Positions 38,771-64,000 of a stretch of 64,000 nucleotides of DNA are shown here, one piece after another. The translations under genes were made by a program, and so were the position numbers. Position 1 is the stretch's first letter, and each line of letters opens with the position of its first letter. This stretch comes from Ficedula albicollis (lineage: Eukaryota; Chordata; Aves; Passeriformes; Muscicapidae). The notes beneath the pieces are model-generated. The model made no database searches. It worked only from the letters and a program-made list of their open reading frames with translations, and was not told the DNA's origin. The stretch covers positions 4,051,425-4,115,424 of the forward strand of contig NC_021678.1 of NCBI RefSeq assembly GCF_000247815.1. Direction: 5' to 3'.

Positions 38771-38861
38771 CTCTGGACTGTGAGGGCTTTAAGGGCAGTG
38801 GGGGCTGTGAGGGCTGACACAGCTGTGGAGCTTTGAGGACTGTTTGGATTTTAGGGAGAAT

Positions 38862-39062
38862 TTCTGCACTGAAAGGATGTCAGGGCTCAGGACAGGGTGC
38901 CAGGGAAGTGGGGGACTGATCCTTCCTGGCAGTGCTCATAAGCCCTGTGGATGTGGCACTGGGGGACAAGGGTCAGTGGTGAACATGGCAGTGCTGGGGG
39001 AATGGTTGGACAGGGTGATCTCAGAGGGCTTTTCCAACCTCAGTGATTTTATCATTCTATGA
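38862..39062 (+). mobile_element. CR1-like LINE 3' fragment
   Basis: GGACAGGGTGATCTCAGAGGG, CTTTTCCAACCTCAGTG and tail TTATCATTCTATGAC. Confidence 0.75.
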
Positions 39063-39154
39063 CCCAGTGACTTTGTTTCCTCTTCCCCACTTCAGCTTTT
39101 CAGAATGGAGGAAAATCCTGCCAAACCCCTTTTTCCCCTCTCCAGTACCACATT

Positions 39155-39366
39155 TCACAGGGGCTGTGATGCAGCCCCAGCTGATGAGGCCCTGGCTCAG
39201 ACTGCCCAGAGCAGCTGTGGCTGCCCCTGGATCCCTGGCACTGTCCAAGGCCAGGCTGGACCAGGAGCAGCCTGGGACAGTGGAAGGTGTCCCTGCCCAT
39301 GGCAGGGTGGCACTGGATGGGCTTTAATATTCCTTCCATCCCAAACGTGGAAGAATCTGTGATTTA
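39155..39366 (+). mobile_element. CR1 LINE 3' fragment
   Basis: CAGAGCAGCTGTGGCTGCCCC, GTGTCCCTGCCCATGGCAG and a degenerate tail GAATCTGTGATTT. Confidence 0.92.
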
Positions 39367-39369
39367 ACT

Positions 39370-42155
39370 TGCAGAGCTGGTGGGGAAATTAAAGCAGGTA
39401 AAAAAATCACAGCGATGCTTTCCTGGCCAGGGCCACAGGGGGGACTCTCCTACAACTTTTTAGGGGGAAGAGTATTTCAATGGAGAGGGAGAAGAGGAAT
39501 AAATCAGTCCTACAGCTGAATATGCAAAGCCCATTTTAGGCTTTAAGTTTTTAATCTTTTAATCCGTGAAATTCATCAACAGGTATTGGTTTTCCTTCAT
39601 GTCCAGCTGCTGCCCTGGCTCCTTTCAGCTCCTGTGGTGTGATGCTGCAAATTGTATGTTGCAAATATCCTGTTAATTTTTATTAATTAATTGAAGAGAC
39701 TTGCTTGATCCAATTTAGATAAAAATTACAAAGCAAACCCCTGACAGCTCATAGATTCTATTTTATATAACCTGCTCTGATCAGATTCCAGGTCTGGCAG
39801 CACCTGGCCAAGGTACACCAAGGGCCAGAGCCAGATGTTAGCAGTGGTGGAAGGTGCAGAGGGTAACAAGACAGGTTGGGATTAGGGCAGCAGGGCAGGA
39901 AAATGGGGAAACGACATGGAAAAGTTCTGGGAGGGAGGGAAGAGGTGCATGGCCAGTGCTGGTCAACTTCAGGGAGTCCTATGTGCTTTACAGCAATGCA
40001 TTAAAAACAGCCAGAAGAAGAACAAAAGCACGATTTGAGTTTTTATTAACACGGCCGTATTTTGGTTTGGTTTTCTGTACTTTCTACTAACACCTGTCTG
40101 CCTTGGAATCCTGATACAAACATCACTTTCTACTCCCAGACATGGCACACACTGAAAACATTTGGAGTTCTGAGATGTGACCCAGAAAATCGAGAGTTAA
40201 AACAAGCATTGTTCCCTTTAACTCGTAGGAAGTGAATATAAAAAGCACACTAACTCTCTGTTTCTAGGGAGTTAATATAATAGCCAATAAGTATCACCCT
40301 GAATTCCCTGTACAGTGCCTCTCTTCGCTAAAAAGCAGAAGAAACCCTGAATACCTCTAATTGAATCTCAGCTATTGTGCTACTTCATTTAGTGGGAGGC
40401 TGTGGGTTTGTGGTGAGAGTCACGACTAAAATGAAACTGAGAACGAGCTGCCAATTCCCACAAAAGTGGAGGTGACCTCCAAGTCCCTTTAAAGGCTTCT
40501 CCGAAAAGGAGACATTAACATTCTAATTAAGGCTTCCTTTCAGTGGGGAGAAAATTTGTATTGCACTGCTGCCATAATTCTCATTATAAGTGAGCAAATA
40601 ATTGTTCCTACTTGACACATTACATTCCTGTTATATCTTCAAAACATTATCTAAACCCACAAGTCAAAGGGCTGTGTTTTTTTTTTTTTTCTGCTGGAGG
40701 CCAGTGGTTGAATTGTTTTGCCAGGAAAAGTGCAACAGTGACAGGCACATCGCATCTCATGGCAGATGTACATACCAGACGACAGAGACTGATCTTCACC
40801 TCCTTTAATGATCCTTTTTGAGGTCCCAGCTATGTGTGACAGCAGGAAAAGTAAGCAATTTGCACCAGAGCAATCCAGAGCTGGGCACAGCACTGCAGAG
40901 GTGCCTGCAGGGCACCCAGGACACTCTGCTGGCTCAGGGACAGCTCGGTGTCCCCCAGGATCCCCTGGATGAGAATTCCCTCATCCATCCCTCTGCCACC
41001 CACTCCTCAGTGACATCAGGCATCCCTAGGACACTCCAGGAATCACGGAATAACCTGGATGCCCATCTGATTGTGGCCAACTGGAGGGGCAACAGCTGAA
41101 TCCTCCTCTTCCTTGAAGGCCACAGAAGCATCTCTTCGCTTCCCACTTCCCTCTATCCAGCTGTCAATTTACCTGAAGTTTGGGGAAAATTAATTAATTT
41201 GGAGACTGCGAATCTTCCTTCAAACCCGGATGAAATTGGTCATTTTGTTCAGAAATGATTCTGAATTACCCTGACAGGTGGGTGGACACTGCACCCACCT
41301 CAGTGCTATTTCCATGCAAAATAAATTTGAAAGCAGGAGTGTAACGAGAACATTATTGAAAAAAAAAAGAGATCCTCAAGTCTTAGGAGAGTTAATTAGT
41401 ACCTCACACCTGCTGTAGAACTAATTACTGATGGGCTAATTTTGACCAGGCAGCTGGGATGGAAGCACGGTGGGGTTGTGGTGCTGCAGGGCAGGCCAGG
41501 AGCACTTCCCACAGGATCCATGGCTATGGATCACAAGGCTCTCTGCCAAGTGCAACAAGCCCAGTCCAACCTGTAAATAAAGCATTCACTTACAAAGAGA
41601 ACTTGAATTTCTGAATTTCTGGTTGGGTTTTTTTCTTCAGGCTGCCTTTGGGATTTAAAGTTATTAAGAAATGCTACTCTGTGATTTTTGGGAGTGTCTA
41701 AGTGATCCTTGTGGGTTCCTTCCAATTCAGGACCTATAAAGAAATCATTTTGCTGGGTTGGTCTTGGGGATTTTGTGATCCTCTAAGATGTACACTAACA
41801 TTGCTTTCCCTGGATTCAGCCAGGAAGAGTCTGGAAACATGTTATTAACCAAGACTGTGAAACAAACCCTTCTCTCCTAAGCCTTCTTCAAAAGATAATT
41901 CTGCAGCATTTATTACAATGTAGAATAGGAATGAGAACTGTGTTCAGTTTGGGGGTTGTATTTTCCTCTTCAGTTCACCCACACAGAGCTGTACTCAGCT
42001 GTAAATAAAATCTCCCCAAGCCCTCCTACCTGATCAGACCTTTTGTTTATCATTTCTGTACCACACAAACCTTCTATAGAAATATGGGAAGGATTAAACA
42101 CCAGTTAAATTCTGATTTCTGCTATTTATAATAACATGCAGATATGCCAGGGGAG
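39370..42155. other. Non-coding stretch, possible conserved elements at 40170-40600 and 41140-41470
   Basis: No gene recognised. The sub-regions named are repeat-free and carry several TAAT-type cores (TTAATTAATTAATTTGG, GTTAATTAGTACC, GAACTAATTACTG). Whether they are conserved cannot be seen from one sequence. Confidence 0.3.
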
Positions 42156-42157
42156 GT

Positions 42158-42290
42158 TTGGAATCCCAGGATGGTTCAGGTTGGAAGGGACCTTAAAGCT
42201 CATCTCATACCACCCCTGCCATGGGCAGGGACACCTTCCACTGTCCCAGGCTGCTCCAAGCCCCGTCCAACCCAGCCTTGGGCACTTCTA
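42158..42290 (-). mobile_element. CR1 LINE 3' fragment
   Basis: GGAATCCCAGGATGGTTCAGG, CTGCCATGGGCAGGGACACC and CCAACCCAGCCTTGGGCAC. Confidence 0.92.
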
Positions 42291-42294
42291 ACTA

Positions 42295-43000
42295 TGCTCT
42301 ATTTTTACAGTTTTGGGGCAATAAAATCTAATAAAACATATTAGCACAGGCAAGTGCAAAGGTGCAGCTGCTATGGCTGGGTGGGGGCAGCTTTTCCAAA
42401 TTCCAGACCTTCTTTTGCTGATTATTTGTAAGAATTTTTTTTAAAAAAGGGCAGAATCTTGATATTTGGGCTATCTTGATACCTGGGGAGTCACTCATGA
42501 ATGTTACAGATGGCTCTGAAGTGACAGATTTGCCTTAAATCCTTTCTGAGGAACTTCCTGCCTTATCACAAAGGAAAAGGGCGTGAACTGGCCAATTAAA
42601 ATCCATCCATCTCCCAGAATTCCACAAACTGGCATTGGATATGTTTATCATGGGCTGGATTTGTGCTGTAGTAGCTGAGGCCAAGCCTGTCACCTACAGC
42701 TGGCTCAGCTGAGTGCCCAAGCACAGCTTGGCTGCTGAGCCTTCGCCAGGTGTCCCTATAGATCCCTAGGGATGCAGTGATTCCTTTGGGAGAGGGGTAG
42801 AGGTTACCAGGGTGTTGGGAATCCTTGATTCCCATCCTTCCCAGCTTTTCCTACCATCCTACCCACCTTCCCTGCTAACTTTTTTCTTCTCCTGGGGACA
42901 AATGTTCCTCCTTTCCAACCCAAACTGTTCCGTGATCCCGTGTTATTTCCCATGGAGGTTGAACCAGCAGCACTCAGATGAAAGTGTGTCACAATCTAGG
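42295..43000. other. Non-coding stretch
   Basis: No gene recognised. Confidence 0.4.
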
Positions 43001-43001
43001 T

Positions 43002-43209
43002 GTAAAGAATTTCCACACCTCTCCCTCCAAATCCCTAAAAGGCAAACCCTGCTGGGAAGGAAGCACAAGTAAAGAATTTCCACACCCCTCCCTCCAAATC
43101 CCTAACAGGCAAACCCTGCTGGGAAGGAAGCACAGGAATGTAAAGAATTTCCACACCTCTCCCTCCAAATCCCTAAAAGGCAAACCCTGCTGGGAAGGAA
43201 GCACAGGAA
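43002..43209. repeat. Tandem repeat, about 67-71-bp unit, three copies
   Basis: Starts at 43002, 43069 and 43140, each GTAAAGAATTTCCACACC and ending GGGAAGGAAGCACA. Only single-base differences are seen among copies. Confidence 0.95.
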
Positions 43210-45095
43210 TCAAGGTGACACACCTTGACACAGCAGCAGATGGGGGGGGTTTCACTGCCTAAACCCCAGCAGCTTTGCTCTCTGTTCCTTTTATACCCTT
43301 CCTTTAACAATCACGTGTTAGTTTGAGGACTCCCAGTGTATTGGGAAGGCTGAAAAGCTGTGTCAGGACCAGAGCAGCTGCTCAAATCACTGTGGTCTCC
43401 CAGTCTGTGAAGCACTTTGCCCCTTGCTGCCCCAAACTCATTTGGCACAGGGAGCTCTTCACCTGCCTTCCACTCCCAGCAGGGTGGGAATGGTGCTCTG
43501 GATTTGGTGAAGATGCACCTCCTGCCTGTGGGCTGCTCTTTCCTCCTGCCCCCTTGGGGATAGATCCCATTTTTCACCAGGGTTCCCATCTTTTATTTCC
43601 CAGGAAGATGTGTTTTAGCTAATGCTCTCTGCACATTCCCAGCAGGAGGATGATGATGGTGGGTGTCCCTGTAAGGGCAAGAAGGGAGCAAATTCCCTTC
43701 AGACACACCAGGACAGGGCTATTCCATGAGCCTGGGCTGTAAATTGTCATCCTGGCACCTTAGCTGGGCTGGGCAGCATAATGGCAGTGTGGCCCCCCAC
43801 CCATGTATGTCTCCATCCCTGCCTCTCCTGCCCTCTCTCACCTTTTGGGAGGAAATGAAGGAGGAGGCAGTGGTGGAGCCAAGAATGAGAGCCCTGAGAT
43901 CACCACTCCCCTCCCTGTGCTTCTCCTGGCCTTAATAATCCCTCTCAGGCCCCCCTCCACCTTCAAGGTTCCCAATGTCTCCTCAGAATTCCCATCTTCA
44001 GCCCCCCTTTATTTATGCATTTCCAGCTGCAAGGCAAAAATGTGCAGCAGTAAATTAAACTGCTGGGAGAGACAACTATTTATTATTCTTGGCTCGGCGA
44101 TGGGGCAAAGTTTTGAGTTTATCCTTTGTATTCCTCATTTAAACCGTGGTGATTAATCAGCATTGAGCAATTTGTTTCCCCCTCTCTCCCTAGGACTAGC
44201 TCTGTGTGATGCTAAATCTGAGCAAAGCCTCGGATTTAGCTCAATATTTGATATATTTAAAACCTGCACTTTCCTTTTTCATTAAAAGAGCCTCTCACCC
44301 TCATTTCTGAGATAACAACTTGGAATAAAGTAGCTCTTTGTGAATGTTGCGAGAGCGACGCTGTCTAGGTCTGATGTCTGAAATGCAACACATTAAAAAA
44401 TAATCATCTTTCTAGCTGTGCAAAATTAATCAGATTAAATAATGATCTCAATGCAATTTCCCTGGTGACCTTTATTGAGGAAAGAAGAAATTCTTCCTGA
44501 TATACTAAAAATGAGCATGGCAAAGCAGCATTTCTCATCTTTGGTGTTGTCACTCTCTCTAAACTCTTGAAACAAATCTAAATCTCTCTCCAGCACTACA
44601 ACATTCAGTTCTGCACCATTCTCTAGAAGCAGCCCATCCCTGGAACCCCAAAAATCTGCCCCAGAATCTCTGCCTGGATTTCTGTAGCATTCTCAGGAAC
44701 ACCTGCCCTGGGAACAGCCCCAGGCCTGCTCTCACATTCCACTCATTTGGGTATCATGCCCACAGTCTGGGAGCAGAAATCAATCTGGAATGGTAAGCAC
44801 TAAAAAAGGCTAATTTTAGCTATGTTGCCCCAAAAAGATTATGTTTTCTATTCTCTAAGCACTTCAACAGAGCTTTGAAGGCCAAGAGAAAGATTTTCAA
44901 CAGTTTGATTCAAGATTTTGTCCTTTCCTCTTACAAGAGCTGCAGAAGAGACTTCCCTTCCCCAAATCCACTTGAGATTCCAGCACAAACAACTTCCCTG
45001 CTGTTCTCCCCTCCAAGCAAAGCTTCCAGGACCTCCTGGAAGCCAAATATTGGTTAAACCCCACAGCTCTGTGCAAAGCACAGCAACTCCAAAGG
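43210..45095. other. Non-coding stretch, repeat-free island at about 43980-44480
   Basis: No gene recognised. 43980-44480 is repeat-free and AT-rich with SOX/TCF-like (CTTTGTATTC) and TAAT-like cores (GTGATTAATCAGC, AAATTAATCAG). It is a candidate conserved non-coding element, on weak evidence. Confidence 0.3.
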
Positions 45096-45097
45096 AA

Positions 45098-45218
45098 TCC
45101 CACTGCCAGAGGGCAGGGATAGATGGGATATAGGGAAGGAGTTGTTCCCTGGGAGGATGGGCAGAGAAGCTGTGGCTGCCCCTGGATCCCTGAAGTGTCC
45201 AAGGCCAGGCTGGAACTA
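45098..45218 (+). mobile_element. CR1 LINE fragment, truncated at the 3' side
   Basis: CCACTGCCAGAGGGCAGGG, GGATATAGGGAAGGAGTTG, CCCCTGGATCCCTGAAGTG. It then stops before the usual 3' block. Confidence 0.9.
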
Positions 45219-45637
45219 CCTTTGCAGGGCTGTTGCTCCTGCTGGGTGACTCCTGAGAGGATTAATAGAATTTTATCCTGTAAAGAGCAACCATCGTTGC
45301 CAGAAAGATAAACAACATTCCAGCTGCCCTGGCTGGTGCCACCTCAAAAGCATGGGTTTTCTCAGCTGAGTGAATTACCTGATTCTACTCCTGTTGTTGC
45401 TACAGATTTGATCCAGCTCCAGCTCTAGTCTGGGATCAGCGGGGCTCAGTCCAGACAGGGAAATCACTGACAGTCACTTTTACCAAAATAAGGAAAAAAG
45501 GCAAAACTCAGTTCTCATCTAATGCACTTCTGAGAGCCAGCTGCCTCCAAAATTCACCTGATAAACTGCACTGTTCTTTGGGCTTATCAAAGCAATGCAC
45601 CTCTTCCTCAGACTACAAACAATGGTAACTCAGCAAC

Positions 45638-46448
45638 ATGGAATGATGGAATGGCTTCCCCTGGAAGGGGTCTTAAAGCCCATCTCACCACACCCCTGCC
45701 ATGGCAGGGACACCTTCCACTGTCCCAGGCTGCTCCAAGCCGTGTCCAGCCTGGCCTTGGGCACTGCCAGGGATCCAGGGGCAGCCACAGCTGCTCTGGG
45801 CACCCTGTGCCAGGGCCTGCCCACCCTCCCAGGGAACAATTCCTCCCCAATATCCCATCTGACCCTGCCCTCTGGCAGTGGGAAGTCCTTAGAAGGTAAA
45901 GGACAAGGGCAGCAGCTGCTTGGCTGGGTTTTCCAAAGACCTGTGCATGCTTATACAGTCTCTCTGTTTCCTATAGACCCTCCAGGTCCTGGAAGACCAC
46001 AGTGAGGTCACCCTACAGCATCTCTTCTCCAAGCTGAACAGTCCCAGCTCTCCCAGCCTTTCCTCCCAGCAGAGCTGCTCCATCCCTCTGACCATCCTGG
46101 AGCCTCCTCTGGACTCTCTCCAGCAGCTCCAGGTCCCTCCTGTGCTGGGGCAGCTCTGCAGGTGGGTCCCACCTGAGCAGGGCAGAGGGGCAGAATCCCC
46201 CCTCCCCTGCTGCCCACGCTGGGGGCTCAGCCCAGGGCACAGGGGGGTTCTGGGTCCCAGCTCTCACCCACAGCACCCCCAGGTCCTTCTCCAGGACTGC
46301 TCCAGCTGCTCATCCCCTGGATTGATCCTGGGAGATGCCCTGACCCAGGGGCAGCACCAGAACCTGGTCTTGTTAAACCCCATGAGATTCCCATGGGCCA
46401 CTTCTGGAAGTGTCCAGGTCCGCCCTGCCCTTCAGGAGAGTTTTAAAG
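45638..46448 (-). mobile_element. CR1 LINE, longest minus-strand copy (about 810 bp)
   Basis: Reversed tail ATGGAATGATGGAATGGC through CTGCCATGGCAGGGACACC, TCCAAGCTGAACAGTCCCAG, GGTGGGTCCCACCTGAGC, to CATGAGATTCCCATGGGCC and GTGTCCAGGTCC. It is fragmentary relative to a full LINE; no intact ORF2. Confidence 0.93.
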
Positions 46449-46449
46449 T

Positions 46450-49400
46450 CACCATTTCTGCAGCAGCATTTGAGGGGTGAGAATGTGTGTGCAGGAAAAC
46501 AAGGTGAGAACCATTTATCCCCATCCACCGGCTGGAAATTATCCCTAATTTTAACCTTTCTAGTTACACCTGGCTTTTACTGGAGTAAACTGCTGGAAAA
46601 TGGAGAAGCCACTTCCCAGCCACTGAGACCATCACTCAGAAGGGGTTTGGGGACAACCACCACCGTGGCTGTCATGCACTGGAGACTCCTGTAAACATCA
46701 AGCTGCACTCCCTTGGAATGTGTGGCAGTTCCCAGGAAGCATTTCCATGGCCCAAACCAGCCCATTCCCACTGGGTGCTTTCCTACCATTTGCTAAAAAA
46801 AAAAATAAAATCACATTTTCTTTTTTCCAATTCTTTTTTTTTCCATTTTACTGACTGTTTTCCAGGTTCTGGAAGGATTCAAGCTGTGATGGGAGGATGC
46901 TGAGTGACTGTGCTGGGGCATTTCTGCCATCAGACTGACATTTGTAACCCACCACCACCACACTCTTGGTCCTTTCCCTCACTCCAAATGCTGGGTGCAG
47001 AGACTCCCCACCATTAATACAAAAAATATTTACTATTAATATTTTATTTCCCATCAGATCCCTGACGGATCTCTGGGGCTTTCTTTATAGTCTTTCTCAC
47101 AGCAGTGAATACTTAAACAAGGGAGAAAATAGAAATAGTTCAATTTTCCACCTTGCTTTCCTTTTCCCCTCCCAGTGGGAATTACACTGCCCTGCCACAA
47201 CCCCAGAATTTCTCATTTGGATCTTCTCTGGTCTGAAAATGTACCAGATGTTGTACTAAGCCTCCTAAAAATCCTTTTTGGAGAGGTGCAGGAATTAAAT
47301 CAGTGGCAGGAGGGGTGATTATCACCTTGATCTGCCAGTGAGTGCTTCTGCCACCCAGGGGAAGCTGCTCATGCATTGCCTCAGCCCAACAAATTTCAGT
47401 GCTTAAATAGCTCTAAATTGCATCCCAAGCCACAGATGTGGAATTCTACTCCCTGTATCCAAAGCTAGACTAATGCCTCGCTTCCCAAAGGGAAATAAAA
47501 AATTGGGTTTTTTTTACTGGCTCAATCTGTGAGGTTCCTGCTGTTGGTTCTGGCTGCCAGCACCTGCTCACAGCATAAAATCTGGAGTTATTCATGGCAC
47601 GGCATCCTCAGAAAGCAAAGTCTGGAGTTCTGTATTAATTGACAGGATGACAGCCCCAGAAAATAAAAGAGAAAAAAATATCCCCCATGCACCCAAATCT
47701 TGTGCACCTGAGAAAGATTTCCCCACAGTATTCCCAATTTTAAAAGTTTAGCTAAAAATTGAGTCAATTTTAGATAACACAGCCCCCCACCCTTGCTGAA
47801 AAAAGTGGGAATTCTCATCTCTCTGCATTGTGGGAGAAGCTCTGAGCACCTAGACAGCACAAAGGAGCTGGTGGGGATGGAATTCCCCTTGGATAAGCAT
47901 GGACAGCTTCTGACCACCAGTGTCCAACCCCAGGATCCTTCCCAGGGCTACAGATGCTGTAGTTGTTTTAGAAATAAAGAAACAACTTCTGTTTTCTCTC
48001 AGCAAATTGGGAGAAAATGTTCCTATAAAAAACGCACAGCCCTAATGAATATTAGGAACAGAACAGACAGACTTCGCAATAAAAGTGAGGCAGTGAAATA
48101 ATAACAGTGTCTTCGACAGGATTAAAATAGAACATTTTACTCGTTGTTTCAAAGAATAGATTTTTTTTCTTTCGTCCATCAGTCTTATCTGTATGTCCAG
48201 CCTCCAGCTTAAATCCAGACAGATGTTTTAGTGCCGGTCCCAAGTGCAAATATGCCAAGAAAAAGGAATTAGGGAAAAGAAAAATCAGGTGGGTTCGTTT
48301 TCCCCACGTGTGAGAGGCTACAGTGCATTTCTCACGCCTGAAAACAAGCACCATTGCTCAAAATATTTGGTCAGAAACCTCAGCTTGAGAAGGAGGTATT
48401 GGACAGAGAAGTCACATCGACACCACATGCGGACAGCTCCCAAAGAGGAACGTTCCCAGGGATCTGCTGGGGGAGAACCTGGGCAAAGGGAAAACCAACA
48501 CAGCCACAGCAGCACGACGTCCTTTCACTGCCCGGGCAGATCCGTCCTCACCCAGACCTCGCCTGTGGAACGGGAGAGAATGGTGATGCCAGTCTCTTCC
48601 TTCCTAATTACACACATCTGTCTGTTGGCTCTTCCAGTCTTTCCAGAGGAATCCACTTTGTTCTCTCCATTGGTTTGATTTTACCCCAAAAAAGGTTTTC
48701 ACAGCGCAACAGGACAGTTTTCTCGTGTGAACGTGGTTCTGCTTTTTTCCTTTGCTGCTCGTACTAGAGAAAACCCCTTGCCTTTTTGGGTGTTGGTGAC
48801 AACAAACAGTGAAAATTCTCATCTCCCTGCCCTAGCTGTGACAACACACTCAAAACTTTGAGGTAAAACCAGAAATTGTAACCAGGAGCCTGAATTTATG
48901 TCATGTATTTCACAGGTAATGAGTACTACAAGTTTTGGAAACAACTCTGTTTGTCTGTTTGTGTGTGTGTCCTGAGACCCTCTGCCCTTCCCAGATCTGT
49001 CCCAGATCTGTCTCTGCATGTTCCCCTCATAAAATATTCCCTTTTTCTCCTCTTCCCTGTGGGATCCATTTGTCTTTTCAGCACGTTTGTGTTCAAAGTT
49101 ATCAAAGTGGAATGGTGATGGCACTGCTTAACCCACCAGCCAGCTGGGCTTGGGAATGGATCCATCCTCTTCCCATTAATTCCTCTTTAGTGCCTCCCCC
49201 TATCATAGGCTCATGGATCATCCTGCTTTATTCCAGAGGAACACAGCCATAGGATGACAATTACTGATAGAGCATAAAAGCTGGAGCTAAAGACCATGGC
49301 AAGAAGCAAACAGAACTGATGTGGGAAGAGATGAAAAGATGAAAAATTGACCGGAGAAGAAAATTGGAACAAGCTAATTTACAAAAGAAAATGAACAAAC

Positions 49401-50040
49401 CACGGCCAGGTAGCTCTGAATAAGATTAATTGCTACACATTGCCTTCCTCTTTGCAATTTTTATCTTATTTCAGCTTCTCTTGCACTTTTCTAAGTGGCA
49501 GTGCTGTAATCTCAGGAACTTTGATTCCATAACTTTGCCAGCTGAGCACTGTTTGCATAAATTGCTCTGACTTTGGAATTGGGACTCAAATTCCAGCAGC
49601 AGCCGAGGATTTGCTCCATTGACTTGGATGGGTTTATTTTTAATTTATTACTCTGAGGTCAGAAGGCAGAGCTCCGGATATAAATCTTGAACATAAATAG
49701 ACAATTCCCAAATCTAGACAGTAGAGCCACAAGTACCATACAGAAAAACAAAGCCAGGCAGGTATAAAACTGTCTGGAGGGTTAAACCAAAGGGGGCTGT
49801 GCATTTATTAGTAGTTTACTGTTTATTAAACAAGAACTCCAGTTCCAAAAAGAACTCATTAATTGAAACCAAGTAGTGTTTAGTGAAATGGGAGCCTGTC
49901 AAAACTGAGGAGGACAACGGATCAGTCCAAATGTGAGTGCAAATTTTGTCTGGGAATTTTAAAGCGTGCCGTTTGTCATGGACTACGGATGTGCACCATA
50001 CAAACTCCATACATCTGCCCCTGGGTGACAATAAAAAGCG
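46450..50040. other. Non-coding stretch downstream of PCDH15
   Basis: No gene, CR1 or long repeat recognised over 3.6 kb. The right end may include PCDH15 3' UTR. Open frames of about 100-145 codons here (for example around 48244-48767) have no recognisable family. Confidence 0.4.
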
Positions 50041-50043
50041 CAG

Positions 50044-50049
50044 TTTATT
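50044..50049 (-). terminator. Candidate polyadenylation signal for the CD2-type transcript
   Basis: TTTATT on the plus strand reads AATAAA on the gene strand, 53-58 nt after the TGA stop at 50102-50104. Further AATAAA copies on the gene strand lie at 49822-49827 and 49804-49809. The 3' UTR end cannot be fixed from sequence alone. Confidence 0.35.
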
Positions 50050-50101
50050 ATAAACCGAAGTAAAAATGAGAATTTAAAAAAAAAAAAAAAATCAACTAAA
50101 A

Positions 50102-63768
<13,667 letters not shown>

Positions 63769-64000
63769 CTAAGAACCAGCAAGATGTAGTTCTGAGAAAA
63801 CAACTTGGAGAATTATATTTTACATCACAAATTTCCGAGGGAACAGGAAGGACAACGTCTCTCCATTTCGGATCGGGAGTGGGTAAGTCGTGTACAGCAG
63901 GGAAGAGGGGGAAAGTCGGGATTTCTGGAGAGTCTGAGGCAGATACTGTGCGCTGCATTAGAGTCCTCCCACTCAAAAAAAGCAGGGAACATCCACCTGT

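Noticed and set aside
43002..43209. CRISPR-like or coding triple repeat
   Set aside because: Three head-to-tail copies without spacers, and the open frame has no known domain; a simple tandem repeat explains it.
48244..48767. Frames of 137-144 codons
   Set aside because: They overlap in two frames with no recognisable protein family and no clear exon boundaries.

Overview
The window looks like nuclear DNA from a bird, probably a songbird. It carries about 30 CR1 LINE fragments on both strands (3' ends of the type ATTCTATGAT, bodies with 'TGTCCCTGCCCATGGCAG'), and at least one LTR fragment that looks like a passerine endogenous retrovirus. It also has many simple repeats, very long G homopolymers and small introns with GT-AG sites. 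There is no bacterial-type gene organisation, so most open frames are chance or repeat-derived.

The only gene I can support is the 3' part of a protocadherin-15 gene (PCDH15 or a close paralogue), on the minus strand from about 63.8 kb down to 50.1 kb. The recognised exons, in transcription order, are: a 22-bp microexon (58771-58792), 39 bp (57238-57276), 74 bp (56469-56542), 133 bp (55513-55645), then two alternative terminal coding exons. The first terminal exon (52906-54432) encodes a long serine/acid-rich tail ending STSF. The second (50102-50653) encodes a CD2-type tail ending HIPMTKL. Both have phase-0 acceptors, so the 133-bp exon can splice to either; this is how PCDH15 makes its different cytoplasmic domains. 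Three further candidate exons upstream (62424-62463, 62572-62621, 63668-63768) keep a continuous phase into the 22-bp exon but rest on splice signals alone. Extracellular cadherin repeats and the transmembrane segment are not recognised and should lie beyond the right edge.

The left 50 kb lies downstream of the gene and I see no protein-coding gene there. It holds CR1 copies, an LTR inserted in a CR1, more than ten short tandem duplications (34-371 bp units, two or three copies), and a minisatellite with a 59-bp higher-order unit (24.25-24.74 kb). Long microsatellites are (CAT)51, (AAGG)~96 and, within the gene, (AAAAT)~95. There are eight G homopolymers of 20-193 bp. Repeat-free stretches (about 2.4-3.7, 9.6-10.0, 35.1-35.3, 40.2-40.6, 44.0-44.5 and 59.6-60.1 kb) may hold regulatory DNA. 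The best are a MEF2-like site upstream of a TATA box (9784-9834) and a triplet of TTAATTAGC-like sites (3653-3692).

I found no convincing new biological system. The most unusual signals are the repeated placement of poly-G tracts at one motif inside CR1, the mirror-symmetric A-G-A / T-G-T tracts, the abundance of recent short tandem duplications, and the unusual composition of the protocadherin tails.
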